Below, piece after piece: positions 17,777-25,602 of a stretch of 48,944 nt of DNA. The DNA comes from Candidatus Riflebacteria bacterium HGW-Riflebacteria-1 (lineage in GTDB: Bacteria; Muiribacteriota; Ozemobacteria; Ozemobacterales; Ozemobacteraceae), in the NCBI GenBank assembly GCA_002839445.1, contig PGYB01000030.1, forward strand, positions 1 through 48,944, read 5' to 3'. The notes below the pieces were generated by a model. The model saw only the letters and a program-made list of their open reading frames with translations. It was not told the origin of the DNA and did no database searches. A program made the position numbers and the translations under genes. How positions within the stretch are numbered: the stretch's first letter is position 1; each line of letters opens with the position of its first letter.

Positions 17777-18931
17777 TTACTTGAAATTGAGAAAGTATTC
17801 CATGGTGGCGCTAACGCCTGCACCAACCTGTTTGAGGTAACCAAATTTCTTGAGAGTCATTTCGAGCAGGGCTACCGTGCCAAGCACATCACGTTCGCCA
17901 ATTGCGCCAATCGTAGTGATGCGCAGAAGCGTCGCCGCGAACTGTTCCTGCCCGCCGGCAATCAGGATGCCGTAGCGGTTGCGCATTTCGGTAACAATGT
18001 CTTTGGGTGCAACGCCTTCTGGCGCATAGAAAACAGTCAAAACGTTCGAAGTGGCATTTTCTTCGGTGAACAGTCGCAGATTCATCGCTTTCAGAGCCGC
18101 ACGCAGGCCACCAGCAAGTTTTTCGTAATGTTTGAAACAGTTCTCGATACCGATGCGGTCGATTTTTCGCAGCGCTTCGAGCAGCGAAAACATTACGTTT
18201 ATGGCCGGAGTCCATGGGTAGGCCGGGATAGCACCTTCCTGGTCTTTTTTGTAGATTTTGAGGTCAAAATAGTAGCCATGGCATTTTACGGTTTCGACCT
18301 TGTTCCAGGCCTTCTCTGAAAGGGCAATCATGCCAACACCCGGGGGCGCCAGAAAGCCTTTCTGCGAAGCAGAAAGGGCGACGTCAACGTGCCATTCGTC
18401 CATTTTAAAGGGCAGAGCACCGATGCCAGAGACGCCGTCGGTAATAAAAATCTTGCCCTTGTCCTGCAAAAAGTTGCCGATTGCTTCGATATTGTTGCGA
18501 ATTCCGGTCGAAGTTTCGTTAAAAGTGACGGTTACACCGGCGATTTCGGGGTTCTCTTCGAGAGCGGCGGCGATCTGCTCTACGGTCACGCCTTTGCCGT
18601 CTTCGCAGGCCAACACAACAGTTTTAAGCCTGAACGCTTCGCATATTTTAGTAAAGCGCACGCCAAAAACCCCGGTCTGAACGGTCAAAACGGTTTCACC
18701 TTCGTGAAAAAGATTGGCGATAGCGGTTTCCATAGCGCCGGTGCCAGAAGATGTCGTCAGATAAAGCTTCTGGGTGGTGCCGAAGAACTTTTTCAACAGC
18801 GTGACGCACTCGGTGTAGACCGGCGCAAAATCGTTTGTCCGGTGGTGGGTCAGCGCGCGGGCTCCGGCGAGCATTACTTCGGCGTCGAGGTGAACGGGGC
18901 CAGGGGTCATTAACAGGGTATCAATTTCCAT
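17777..18931 (-). CDS. Class V aminotransferase (alanine/serine-glyoxylate type)
   Basis: PLP aminotransferase of the serine-pyruvate/alanine-glyoxylate family. Likely reactions are glyoxylate plus alanine or serine giving glycine plus pyruvate or hydroxypyruvate. The family signature LMTPGPVHLDAEVMLAG opens the protein. The glycine-rich SSGTGAMETAIANL binds PLP phosphate, and the PLP lysine is in ALSASQKGFLAPPGVG. ATG 18931 (384 aa) is preferred because GGAGA lies 7 nt upstream; ATG 18949 is too close to its only A/G-rich run. Sitting between folD and fhs, it probably links glycine or serine to a keto-acid partner. The exact amino donor cannot be read from sequence. Confidence 0.88.
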   Translation of the reverse strand: MEIDTLLMTPGPVHLDAEVMLAGARALTHHRTNDFAPVYTECVTLLKKFFGTTQKLYLTTSSGTGAMETAIANLFHEGETVLTVQTGVFGVRFTKICEAFRLKTVVLACEDGKGVTVEQIAAALEENPEIAGVTVTFNETSTGIRNNIEAIGNFLQDKGKIFITDGVSGIGALPFKMDEWHVDVALSASQKGFLAPPGVGMIALSEKAWNKVETVKCHGYYFDLKIYKKDQEGAIPAYPWTPAINVMFSLLEALRKIDRIGIENCFKHYEKLAGGLRAALKAMNLRLFTEENATSNVLTVFYAPEGVAPKDIVTEMRNRYGILIAGGQEQFAATLLRITTIGAIGERDVLGTVALLEMTLKKFGYLKQVGAGVSATMEYFLNFK

Positions 18932-18963
18932 GACAGTTCTCCATTCCATTCCTTGTTTTTATC

Positions 18964-19830
18964 TTATGCAAACTTCTGTTTTGCTTTTAACGTATTAGAG
19001 AGCAGCATAGCGATGGTCATCGGCCCGACTCCGCCCGGTACCGGCGTAATATAGCCTGCCCGTTGCGCGGCCGGCTCGTATTCAACATCACCGACGAGTC
19101 GAAACCCTTTTGCTGCCGCCGGGTCATCGACAGAATTGATGCCGACATCGATCACCACACTGCCCGGTTTAACCCATTCGCCTTTAACGAATTCAGGCTT
19201 GCCCAGCCCGGCGACAAGAATATCGGCATTGCCAATCAGAGCTGGCAGATCGCGAGTGCGTGAATGCGCGAGGGTGACCGTGGCGTTGGCTTTGGTCAGC
19301 AGCGCCGCCATCGGCTTGCCGACTATGTTGCTGCGCCCGATAACGAGGGCCGTTTTCCCCTCGATCAGGATATTGTAGCGCTTGAGCATCTCCATGACGC
19401 CGAGTGGCGTGCAGGGAACGAAGGTATCGACGCCGAGATTGAGGTACCCGACATTGACCGGGTGGAAACCGTCGACGTCTTTGTGCGGGTCGATTGTCTG
19501 CAGCGCCGCAAACTCGTCGAGATGCGCGGGCAGGGGAAGCTGCAGAAGAATGCCGTGGATCTGCGGGTCTTTGTTAAGCCGGTTTATTTCGGCAAGAAGC
19601 TCATTCTGCGTTGTTTGCTCCAGCAGCTTGATTTCGCGGGAGAGGATACCGGCTTCTTCGCAGGCTTTCTTTTTTGAGTTGACGTAAACGCGCGAGGCCT
19701 TGTTATCGCCGACAATTACTACCGCGAGGCCGGGCGGTGTCTGGCCGGCTGCGGTCATCGCTTTCACCGAAGCGGCAATCTCGGTGCGGATCTGCTGAGA
19801 TAGCTGTTTACCGTCAAGTATAGTGGTCAC
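18964..19830 (-). CDS. folD: Methylene-tetrahydrofolate dehydrogenase/methenyl-tetrahydrofolate cyclohydrolase
   Basis: Bifunctional enzyme interconverting 10-formyl-, methenyl- and methylene-tetrahydrofolate with NAD(P). It is 288 aa, typical. Y49, K53, Q97 and D120 match the catalytic Tyr-Lys-Gln-Asp set. VIGRSNIVGKPMA binds the nucleotide, and PVPGGVGPMTIAML is the family C-terminal signature. It starts at GTG 19830 with CAGGAG 7 nt upstream. It is the first gene of the nine-gene one-carbon operon, just behind the promoter at 19862-19890. Confidence 0.97.
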   Translation of the reverse strand: MTTILDGKQLSQQIRTEIAASVKAMTAAGQTPPGLAVVIVGDNKASRVYVNSKKKACEEAGILSREIKLLEQTTQNELLAEINRLNKDPQIHGILLQLPLPAHLDEFAALQTIDPHKDVDGFHPVNVGYLNLGVDTFVPCTPLGVMEMLKRYNILIEGKTALVIGRSNIVGKPMAALLTKANATVTLAHSRTRDLPALIGNADILVAGLGKPEFVKGEWVKPGSVVIDVGINSVDDPAAAKGFRLVGDVEYEPAAQRAGYITPVPGGVGPMTIAMLLSNTLKAKQKFA

Positions 19831-19861
19831 GGCAGACTCCTGAGCAAATGAATTTCAGCCG

Positions 19862-19890
19862 AGTATAACGCCGTAAATGTTTATAGGCAA
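19862..19890 (-). promoter_or_regulatory. Promoter of the one-carbon/glycine operon
   Basis: Read on the minus strand, TTGCCT (19885-19890) and TATACT (19862-19867) are separated by exactly 17 bp, with 4/6 and 5/6 matches to sigma-70 consensus. The folD GTG lies about 32 bp from the -10 element, leaving a leader of roughly 20-25 nt, too short for a glycine or folate riboswitch. The remainder of the 299-bp gap (19891-20129) shows no other clear element apart from a 6-bp inverted repeat GGCATA/TATGCC near 20016-20053. Confidence 0.7.
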
Positions 19891-20129
19891 CCCTTATTTG
19901 AGAAATTCGATAACAATAAAATCTGGATATGAATTTCGCAACCTGCAGGTTTTTACTATATGATGAGATGAGTTGTGAGAAATCAGAACGTTAAGAATGT
20001 CGGGTTGCAGGAGGCATAACTGATTCAAGCGAACTTCAAAACAGTCTATGCCGCTTTTCTGCAGGACTGAACAATGTCTGCAATTTCATGACTGAAAGCT
20101 AACTCACGCAGTCAGAAAGGTAGCAAAAG

Positions 20130-21029
20130 ATGATTGTAAGTGTTAGTCGAAGAACTGATATTCCGGCTTTTTACCAGGAGTGGTTTTTTAACCGGCTCGC
20201 GGCAGGCTTTGCAATGACGCGCAACCCGATGAACCCGTCACAGGTGCGCAGAGTCGATCTGACGCCGGCAGGCGTCGACTGTTTTGTGTTCTGGAGCAAA
20301 AACCCGGTGCCATTATTGCCGAAGCTCGATCGGTTGCGTGATTATAAATACTATTTTCAATTCACTTTGACGCCATACGAGCATGATCTTGAACCGGGTT
20401 TACCTGCAAAAGACGAGATCGTTGCGACCTTTAAAGAGTTGTCAGCAAAGATCGGCGCTGAAAGAGTCGTCTGGCGTTATGATCCAATTGTTTTTACGGA
20501 TCGCTATGATCTGCACTATCATTCTGAGTGCTTTGAATGGCTGTGTTCCCAGTTGGCCGGTTTTACTGAGCGCTGCGTGATAAGCTTTTACGATCACTAT
20601 AATTTTATCACCCGCAATCTGAAGGGAATCCAGATTTTACCGGCCGACAGCGCGACGATCAGGCAGACAGCAGAGCGCTTTGCCGAGATTGCCGGCTCAC
20701 ATCGGCTGATTCTCGAAAGCTGTGCCGAAAAAGAAAATCTCGACGAGTTTGGCATTGCGCATGGCCGCTGTATCGATGACCGTTTGATCAACAGAATATG
20801 CGGCCGCGATTTGCAGTCAAAAAGAGATCACGGGCAGCGCCCGTTATGTGGCTGCGTAAAAAGCGTCGATATTGGCGCTTACGCAACCTGCCTGCACGGC
20901 TGTCGCTACTGCTACGCCGCCCGCCAGCGCCTTACCCCTTCCGAAATCAAGGCCCGCCACAACCCGGATTCGCCATTTCTGGTCGGTGGTCTGGATGAGC
21001 GCCATAATATCAGCCTGGATAGTGTTTAG
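20130..21029 (+). CDS. DUF1848 family protein with C-terminal cysteine cluster
   Basis: The 299-aa protein has the DUF1848 opening MIVSVSRRTDIPAFY and the FVFWSKNP block at residues 53-60. Its C-terminus carries C240, C242, C254, C258 and C261 in the pattern CxC-x11-CxxxCxYC. This looks like an iron-sulfur or radical-SAM-like ligand set placed at the C-terminal rather than the N-terminal end. Function is not established. The body resembles a TIM-barrel-type alpha/beta protein. AAAGG lies 9 nt before ATG 20130. It is a single gene with no informative partner, converging on the next gene 6 bp away. Confidence 0.85.
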   Translation: MIVSVSRRTDIPAFYQEWFFNRLAAGFAMTRNPMNPSQVRRVDLTPAGVDCFVFWSKNPVPLLPKLDRLRDYKYYFQFTLTPYEHDLEPGLPAKDEIVATFKELSAKIGAERVVWRYDPIVFTDRYDLHYHSECFEWLCSQLAGFTERCVISFYDHYNFITRNLKGIQILPADSATIRQTAERFAEIAGSHRLILESCAEKENLDEFGIAHGRCIDDRLINRICGRDLQSKRDHGQRPLCGCVKSVDIGAYATCLHGCRYCYAARQRLTPSEIKARHNPDSPFLVGGLDERHNISLDSV

Positions 21030-21035
21030 TTCTGC

Positions 21036-22310
21036 CTATCTGTTAGCGGGAGGTTCGACGGTGAAGACGATTTGTGACTGCAGGCCCCAGCGCTCGACAT
21101 TTTGTCTGAGCAGATGATATTTGCGGGCGTAATACCAGTCGCCCTCGCCAATTACCTTATTGAGCAGGATAGTCTGCATATTCTTCAGCAGCGGAATCAT
21201 CGCCTGTCGCTCACTTGCAGCCATTTTGTCGGTTTCCTTGAGCAATACTTCGAAAAGGCTGAATTTTTCGTTTTTAAGTTCGCTGGTAATGCTTTTTTCG
21301 ACCTTGTTCTGGGCATCTGAGAACGCCCTGCGCGCCACATCGTCAGCAGGATTCTTCACCAGCATCTGGTGTGCGACGATCATTCGCCTGATGTTTCGTT
21401 TCATGGGCATTTTGGCGGTCAACTGGTAAACCACTATTTTGGCAGCGACAGTAAGAATCTGGCTGCCCATGTAGGCGCCGATGACGCTGCCAACGCCGGG
21501 TGCGATGATTGAGCCGACGGTTGCGCCAAGAGATGCCCCGGCAACGCTTACCAGACTTATCGCTGCGCAGCGGACAATCTGCAGAGCCAGAAAGGTGAGA
21601 ATAGAACCATCTTTCATGGCCTCGCGAAAAATGTTGGCCAGTCCATGGTTTTGACCTGATGCCTTGATCATATCGTTGACCAGTCTGGTAAAGGCTACCG
21701 CTGAGAAGCTTCTGAAAGTTTCTGATATGGCCTTTGAAAGAATGCCGATGTTCAGCTTCGTTAAAAATTCGGTGAGCAGGTCGAATGCCGGAGACATCGC
21801 ACCAGATGCCGCAAGATGTGGGACTTTTTTAAGCAGTTCGTATGCAAGCCGGTCAAGCGAGACTACAGCCGAGCAGTCAAATGAAAAGTTCGTTCCAGAA
21901 CGGCTCTGCTTGATGTCTGACACATGCAGGTCGATCGAAACTTCACTGTCGGTTGTTATAAAATAGCTGTCACTATTGAGCTGCCAGGGCAGTTTGCCCT
22001 GAAAATTTGCGGTCCCGCTGAATGAGACGAAATAACGCCTTATTCTCGAATCATAAAAAGAACTGTGAACCTTAACAGCCAGGTTGTCGGTCTTGTCGAG
22101 CGCCTCGGCCAGTTTGCGAACCGTTTTGTCTAGCGCTGTTGCGGTGCGGACAATGCTTTTTTCGACAGTCTCCGAAAACTTGACACGTATTTTCTCGGTG
22201 GGTCGCATTTCGGCAGCACTGACAAACGGCGTGACCAATATGGCCAGGCAGAGTATCAGACTTATGCAAAGCCGATTTTTATGTTTTCTGAATGCGGGCA
22301 TAAGATTCAT
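21036..22310 (-). CDS. Secreted or surface protein with glycine-zipper segment, unknown function
   Basis: I recognise no family. The 424-aa protein has a signal peptide (about residues 10-33, ending FVSAAEM). A region at about 80-150 looks like beta-strand sequence with alternating hydrophobic residues. A long hydrophobic, glycine-rich stretch at 240-297 (GASLGATVGSIIAPGVGSVI) resembles a glycine zipper that packs or inserts in membranes. A charged helical C-terminal region follows. AGAGG precedes ATG 22310. It lies 91 bp downstream of the clostripain-like protease on the same strand and is probably co-transcribed with it, so it could be a substrate, anchor or partner of that protease. Confidence 0.75.
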   Translation of the reverse strand: MNLMPAFRKHKNRLCISLILCLAILVTPFVSAAEMRPTEKIRVKFSETVEKSIVRTATALDKTVRKLAEALDKTDNLAVKVHSSFYDSRIRRYFVSFSGTANFQGKLPWQLNSDSYFITTDSEVSIDLHVSDIKQSRSGTNFSFDCSAVVSLDRLAYELLKKVPHLAASGAMSPAFDLLTEFLTKLNIGILSKAISETFRSFSAVAFTRLVNDMIKASGQNHGLANIFREAMKDGSILTFLALQIVRCAAISLVSVAGASLGATVGSIIAPGVGSVIGAYMGSQILTVAAKIVVYQLTAKMPMKRNIRRMIVAHQMLVKNPADDVARRAFSDAQNKVEKSITSELKNEKFSLFEVLLKETDKMAASERQAMIPLLKNMQTILLNKVIGEGDWYYARKYHLLRQNVERWGLQSQIVFTVEPPANR

Positions 22311-22324
22311 ACGACACCTCTCTC

Positions 22325-22341
22325 AAGGTCTTTAAGACCTT
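22325..22341. promoter_or_regulatory. 17-bp palindrome before the glycine-zipper gene
   Basis: AAGGTCTT and AAGACCTT flank a single central base, giving perfect 8-bp dyad symmetry. It sits directly against the ribosome binding site of the gene starting at 22310. It could be an operator or a small RNA hairpin; nothing else supports either reading. Confidence 0.35.
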
Positions 22342-22354
22342 CTTAAAACTTATA

Positions 22355-22387
22355 GTCAGCGCAGATCGGCGTGGGATCTGCGCTGAC
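22355..22387 (-). terminator. Hairpin after the clostripain-like gene
   Basis: A perfect 13-bp stem (22355-22367 with 22375-22387) closes a 7-nt loop, starting 14 bp beyond the protease stop. It lacks a following U-run on the minus strand (TATAAGTTTT follows), so it may be a partial terminator or an mRNA-stabilising hairpin within the two-gene unit. Confidence 0.5.
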
Positions 22388-22401
22388 TGAAGATCTGACG
22401 G

Positions 22402-23625
22402 TTACTTGATACCAAGCTGGCGCTGGTCGAGCATTTCGTCCCATTTGCTGTCGCGCGACATGTCGAGAGCCTTGTAGAATTTGCGATATTTTTGATAGTC
22501 GGCCTTTTCGGGCCAGGTGATGCTGATGGTGCCGCGTCGGGTAACTCTGGCAGCTTCAACAGCATCCATGAGTTCTTTGCCCATCTGCTTGATAACCGCA
22601 CGGTTGCTGGCGCCGTTGAGCTCGGAGTATTCACGGTAAAATGCTTCGGCGACTTTATAGAGATCCCAGTAGTTGGTGCCCTTGCCAAACGCAGCCTGAT
22701 TGCGCAGGGCAAAGCTTTTGGAAGTTTCTTCCATGGCGTTGAGCAGCTGCATGGCGAGCTGATTGACCGCGAATACCAGCTGTGAAGCGTTCGCGGTTTT
22801 CCAGGCACCGATGAGGCTGCTGTTAAGTTTATCGGCCATGTCGGTTGCGAAATCTGCCGGGGTAAAAGTTGAATTGCGGCTCATATAGCGCGCCATGGCA
22901 TCGTAGTTGAACCCGCTGATCGGTGTGGTTTCAGGGCTGCCCACCATAAAATCACAGGAGTCGCGCAGCTGGTAGAGCACTTCGACGCTGCCGGGCAGAC
23001 AGGCATCAAAAGCGACGAGATCAAATTTGCCGCCATTTTTGTAGCGCTGGTTGAAAACTTTGAGAACTTCGGCTACTTCGAAGATGGTCAGTGCATCTTT
23101 GTCAGTGTGATCATAGGCAACAAAGCGGCCGGGTTTGCGATCCGGGTTGAACGAGACTTTGCCGGGCTCCGTGTCACTGACAGAGCCTTCGCCCCACCAG
23201 GTGAACACGCCGCTGCCGTGACTGTTGATTACCAGACCATAATGTTTGGCCGGGTGTTTTTCGTGCGCCCATTTTAAGCAATCCCAGAGGGTTTGCGGTG
23301 AACCCATGTTTACTTCGCCAAGAACGCCTTCGTCGACCAGCTTGCCTTTTTCTACACGCAGGCGGCTGCCACCCTTGTAGTTGAGCTTCTGTTCGTCTGA
23401 CGAACCGGTTGACATACCGTCGATCTGCACAAGCAGTTTGTGATTCTCGCCGGAGCCGTAGTTTTTAAGATATCCGAGATTGCGAAAATTAGCGTTTTCG
23501 AGAACGGTATCCTTGTCATCGTTTACCATATAAACGATGACTGTCCATTCATTCAGCGCCATTACCCGCGAAGGAAGGCCGAATAATACAACGAGGGCCA
23601 GAAGAGCCAGACTGATTTTCTTCAT
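22402..23625 (-). CDS. Secreted clostripain-like cysteine peptidase (family C11)
   Basis: Predicted exported caspase-fold cysteine protease, usually Arg/Lys-specific in this family. Of 407 aa, residues 1-23 form a signal peptide ending VMA. The fold starts with EWTVIVYMVNDD. The catalytic dyad is H136 in NSHGSG and C209 in AFDACLPGSVEV. The remaining C-terminal part carries the helices seen in C11 enzymes. AGGTG precedes ATG 23625, and a good promoter lies at 23663-23691. It is the first gene of a unit with the glycine-zipper protein. Whether it is self-processed, as clostripain is, cannot be judged here. Confidence 0.9.
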   Translation of the reverse strand: MKKISLALLALVVLFGLPSRVMALNEWTVIVYMVNDDKDTVLENANFRNLGYLKNYGSGENHKLLVQIDGMSTGSSDEQKLNYKGGSRLRVEKGKLVDEGVLGEVNMGSPQTLWDCLKWAHEKHPAKHYGLVINSHGSGVFTWWGEGSVSDTEPGKVSFNPDRKPGRFVAYDHTDKDALTIFEVAEVLKVFNQRYKNGGKFDLVAFDACLPGSVEVLYQLRDSCDFMVGSPETTPISGFNYDAMARYMSRNSTFTPADFATDMADKLNSSLIGAWKTANASQLVFAVNQLAMQLLNAMEETSKSFALRNQAAFGKGTNYWDLYKVAEAFYREYSELNGASNRAVIKQMGKELMDAVEAARVTRRGTISITWPEKADYQKYRKFYKALDMSRDSKWDEMLDQRQLGIK

Positions 23626-23662
23626 TTTACACCTGATTTCAGAAGATTTATTTGCAGCCTAT

Positions 23663-23691
23663 ATCATACCTGAGTTTAACTCTGATGACAA
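23663..23691 (-). promoter_or_regulatory. Promoter of the clostripain-like gene
   Basis: On the minus strand, TTGTCA (23686-23691) and TATGAT (23663-23668) are 17 bp apart, each matching 5/6 of the sigma-70 consensus. The -10 element lies 37 bp from the start codon. Confidence 0.75.
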
Positions 23692-23780
23692 TGCATGCAA
23701 ATGCCAATATCCGGCGAGATTTTGCCTGAACCCCCTGTGGACGAACAATCAGTATGTGATTGATAGAACTTTAATAAACT

Positions 23781-23809
23781 TTGAAATTGGTAGACGGATG
23801 TGCCATAAT
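23781..23809 (+). promoter_or_regulatory. Promoter of the HAMP adenylate cyclase
   Basis: TTGAAA (23781-23786) and CATAAT (23804-23809) have a 17-bp spacer (4/6 and 5/6 matches). It is divergent from the protease promoter within a 229-bp gap. Confidence 0.65.
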
Positions 23810-23854
23810 CGGGTTTGTCCTTTACAATTTTCTGAAGCTGGAAAGATGCATTAA

Positions 23855-25570
23855 TTGGCTGAGAATAAACCAAGAGGGCGGCTGATAAATCAGGTTATTG
23901 CGCCATTGGCAGTTATCGTGCTGATGTTCGCGCTCATTCAGGTTTTTGTGGCTTACTCGTTTGTGACGGTTCTGAAAGGCGAGCTCAAGGACGGTCTCAA
24001 AAAGGAATTTGCCGCGACTGAAGATACAACCAGCGCGATACTCAAGGAACAGGGCAGCCAGGTTCTCAGGCACCATACCGAGGAAGTTCTCGCTCAGCAG
24101 CTGCAATATCTGGAAACTCAAAAGCACCGCTTCGCAAATGCTGAAGAGCTGATAGCCTTCTGTATTGCTGACAGTCATTTTCAGAAACTTGCTTTGCGCA
24201 CATTTGGGAAATATGGCTACACTAACACCTCGATCAAGGTCGGTGACAAATTATTCTGTGTCGCGCATGCAAAAAAAGAACTTCTTGGTAAAGATCTGTT
24301 CGAGGTTGTCAGGCTTTTACCGGAAGACGCCAAAAAGAAGCAGAATGTTGATGAGTTTGTCAAAAACTGGTCGATGCAAGTTTCCGGCACAGTTGAATTT
24401 GAGCAGACAGAGACGTTTCTACCGGCTCACATACCCGAATCGGTTGGGCGCCGCAAGCTGGCACATGAGGTCTGGAGTGAGATTCTTGGTTTTGGTTTTG
24501 TAGTCGAAACTACTACCTACCTGGCTGAGTTTCTCGAACCGGTCAATCAGATTATGGCCAAGCACAACCAGGCATTGGATAACATTGAGAACAAGATCGT
24601 CTCAGGACTGATCTTCTGGCTCAAGGTCTCATTTGCACTGGTTCTTCTATCTTTGCTTTCAATCGTTGGTGTGGCAGTAATCTCTAATAAATGGCTTATC
24701 CAGAGCCCTTTGCGCGTTATCTATGCCGGGTTGCAGAGTTTCAGCCGGAGTGATTTTTCGCGGCGCATTGACTGTGATGCTAACAACGAACTGGGTAGTA
24801 TCGCTGAGATTTCAAATAACACGGCTGATCGGCTGGCTGAAGCAATTTCTTGTCTTGAAGAGTCGCACAGAGGCCTGGAAGAAAAGGTGGCACAACGAAC
24901 GGCTGATCTTGAAAAGGCTAATACAGCGTTGCGGGTTAAAACGCAACAGGCTGAGCGGCTTCTCAAAAACACTCTGCCAGACGTTATTGCAACCAGACTG
25001 CGCGACGGCGAAGAAACTATCGTTGATGATTTTGCCCTGGCGACGGTTATCTTTACCGATTTCAAAGGGTTTACGCAGCTTACTGAGACGGTAACGCCTT
25101 CCAGACTGGTGACCGCGCTCAACGAAGTCTTCGCAAAATTTGACGAAATGGCCAGCGAACTCGGAATAGAAAAGATCAAGACTATCGGCGACGCCTACAT
25201 GGCCGTTGGCGGTGTGCCGGCTCGCGATGATAATCATCCTCAGAAAGTGGTTGAACTGGGCCTGCGTATGCGCGACTATATTGCCGAGCGACAGAATAAC
25301 AAGGCTATGTTGCCGTTTCAGATACGCATCGGCATACATTCCGGGCCGGTTCTGGCGGGGGTTATCGGGCGCAGCAAGTTTTCATACGATCTGTGGGGGG
25401 ATACCGTGAACATTGCCAGCCGCTGCGAGTCGTCCTCTGAGCCAATGAAAGTTAATATTTCTGAGAGCACATACAAGCTGGTGAAAGACATTTTCAAATG
25501 CGAGTCGCGCGGCATGATTGCTGCCAAGGGCAAAGGCGAGCTGCCAATGTATTTTGTCGAACGCAGATAA
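23855..25570 (+). CDS. HAMP-domain class III adenylate cyclase with extracytoplasmic sensor
   Basis: Predicted receptor-type cyclase making cAMP. Domain order over 571 aa: transmembrane helix at 14-38, extracytoplasmic sensor at about 40-248 of no recognised type, second transmembrane helix at 251-276, HAMP at about 277-330, coiled-coil signalling helix at 335-370, and class III cyclase at 390-570. Catalytic residues are D402 (FTDFKGFT) and D446 (TIGDAYM) for metals, K442 and D512 for adenine, N519 and R523 for the transition state. K plus D at the purine positions is the ATP-specific pattern. The start is TTG 23855 with GGAAAG 9 nt upstream; the next in-frame ATG falls inside the first membrane helix. 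It is a single gene. Confidence 0.92.
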   Translation: MAENKPRGRLINQVIAPLAVIVLMFALIQVFVAYSFVTVLKGELKDGLKKEFAATEDTTSAILKEQGSQVLRHHTEEVLAQQLQYLETQKHRFANAEELIAFCIADSHFQKLALRTFGKYGYTNTSIKVGDKLFCVAHAKKELLGKDLFEVVRLLPEDAKKKQNVDEFVKNWSMQVSGTVEFEQTETFLPAHIPESVGRRKLAHEVWSEILGFGFVVETTTYLAEFLEPVNQIMAKHNQALDNIENKIVSGLIFWLKVSFALVLLSLLSIVGVAVISNKWLIQSPLRVIYAGLQSFSRSDFSRRIDCDANNELGSIAEISNNTADRLAEAISCLEESHRGLEEKVAQRTADLEKANTALRVKTQQAERLLKNTLPDVIATRLRDGEETIVDDFALATVIFTDFKGFTQLTETVTPSRLVTALNEVFAKFDEMASELGIEKIKTIGDAYMAVGGVPARDDNHPQKVVELGLRMRDYIAERQNNKAMLPFQIRIGIHSGPVLAGVIGRSKFSYDLWGDTVNIASRCESSSEPMKVNISESTYKLVKDIFKCESRGMIAAKGKGELPMYFVERR

Positions 25571-25602
25571 TCATTGATCTCGTCGGTACAGTCTTTCTGC
25601 TA

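Noticed and set aside
19831..20129. Glycine or folate riboswitch before the one-carbon operon
   Set aside because: The promoter leaves only about 20-25 nt of leader, and no aptamer-like conserved blocks are seen.
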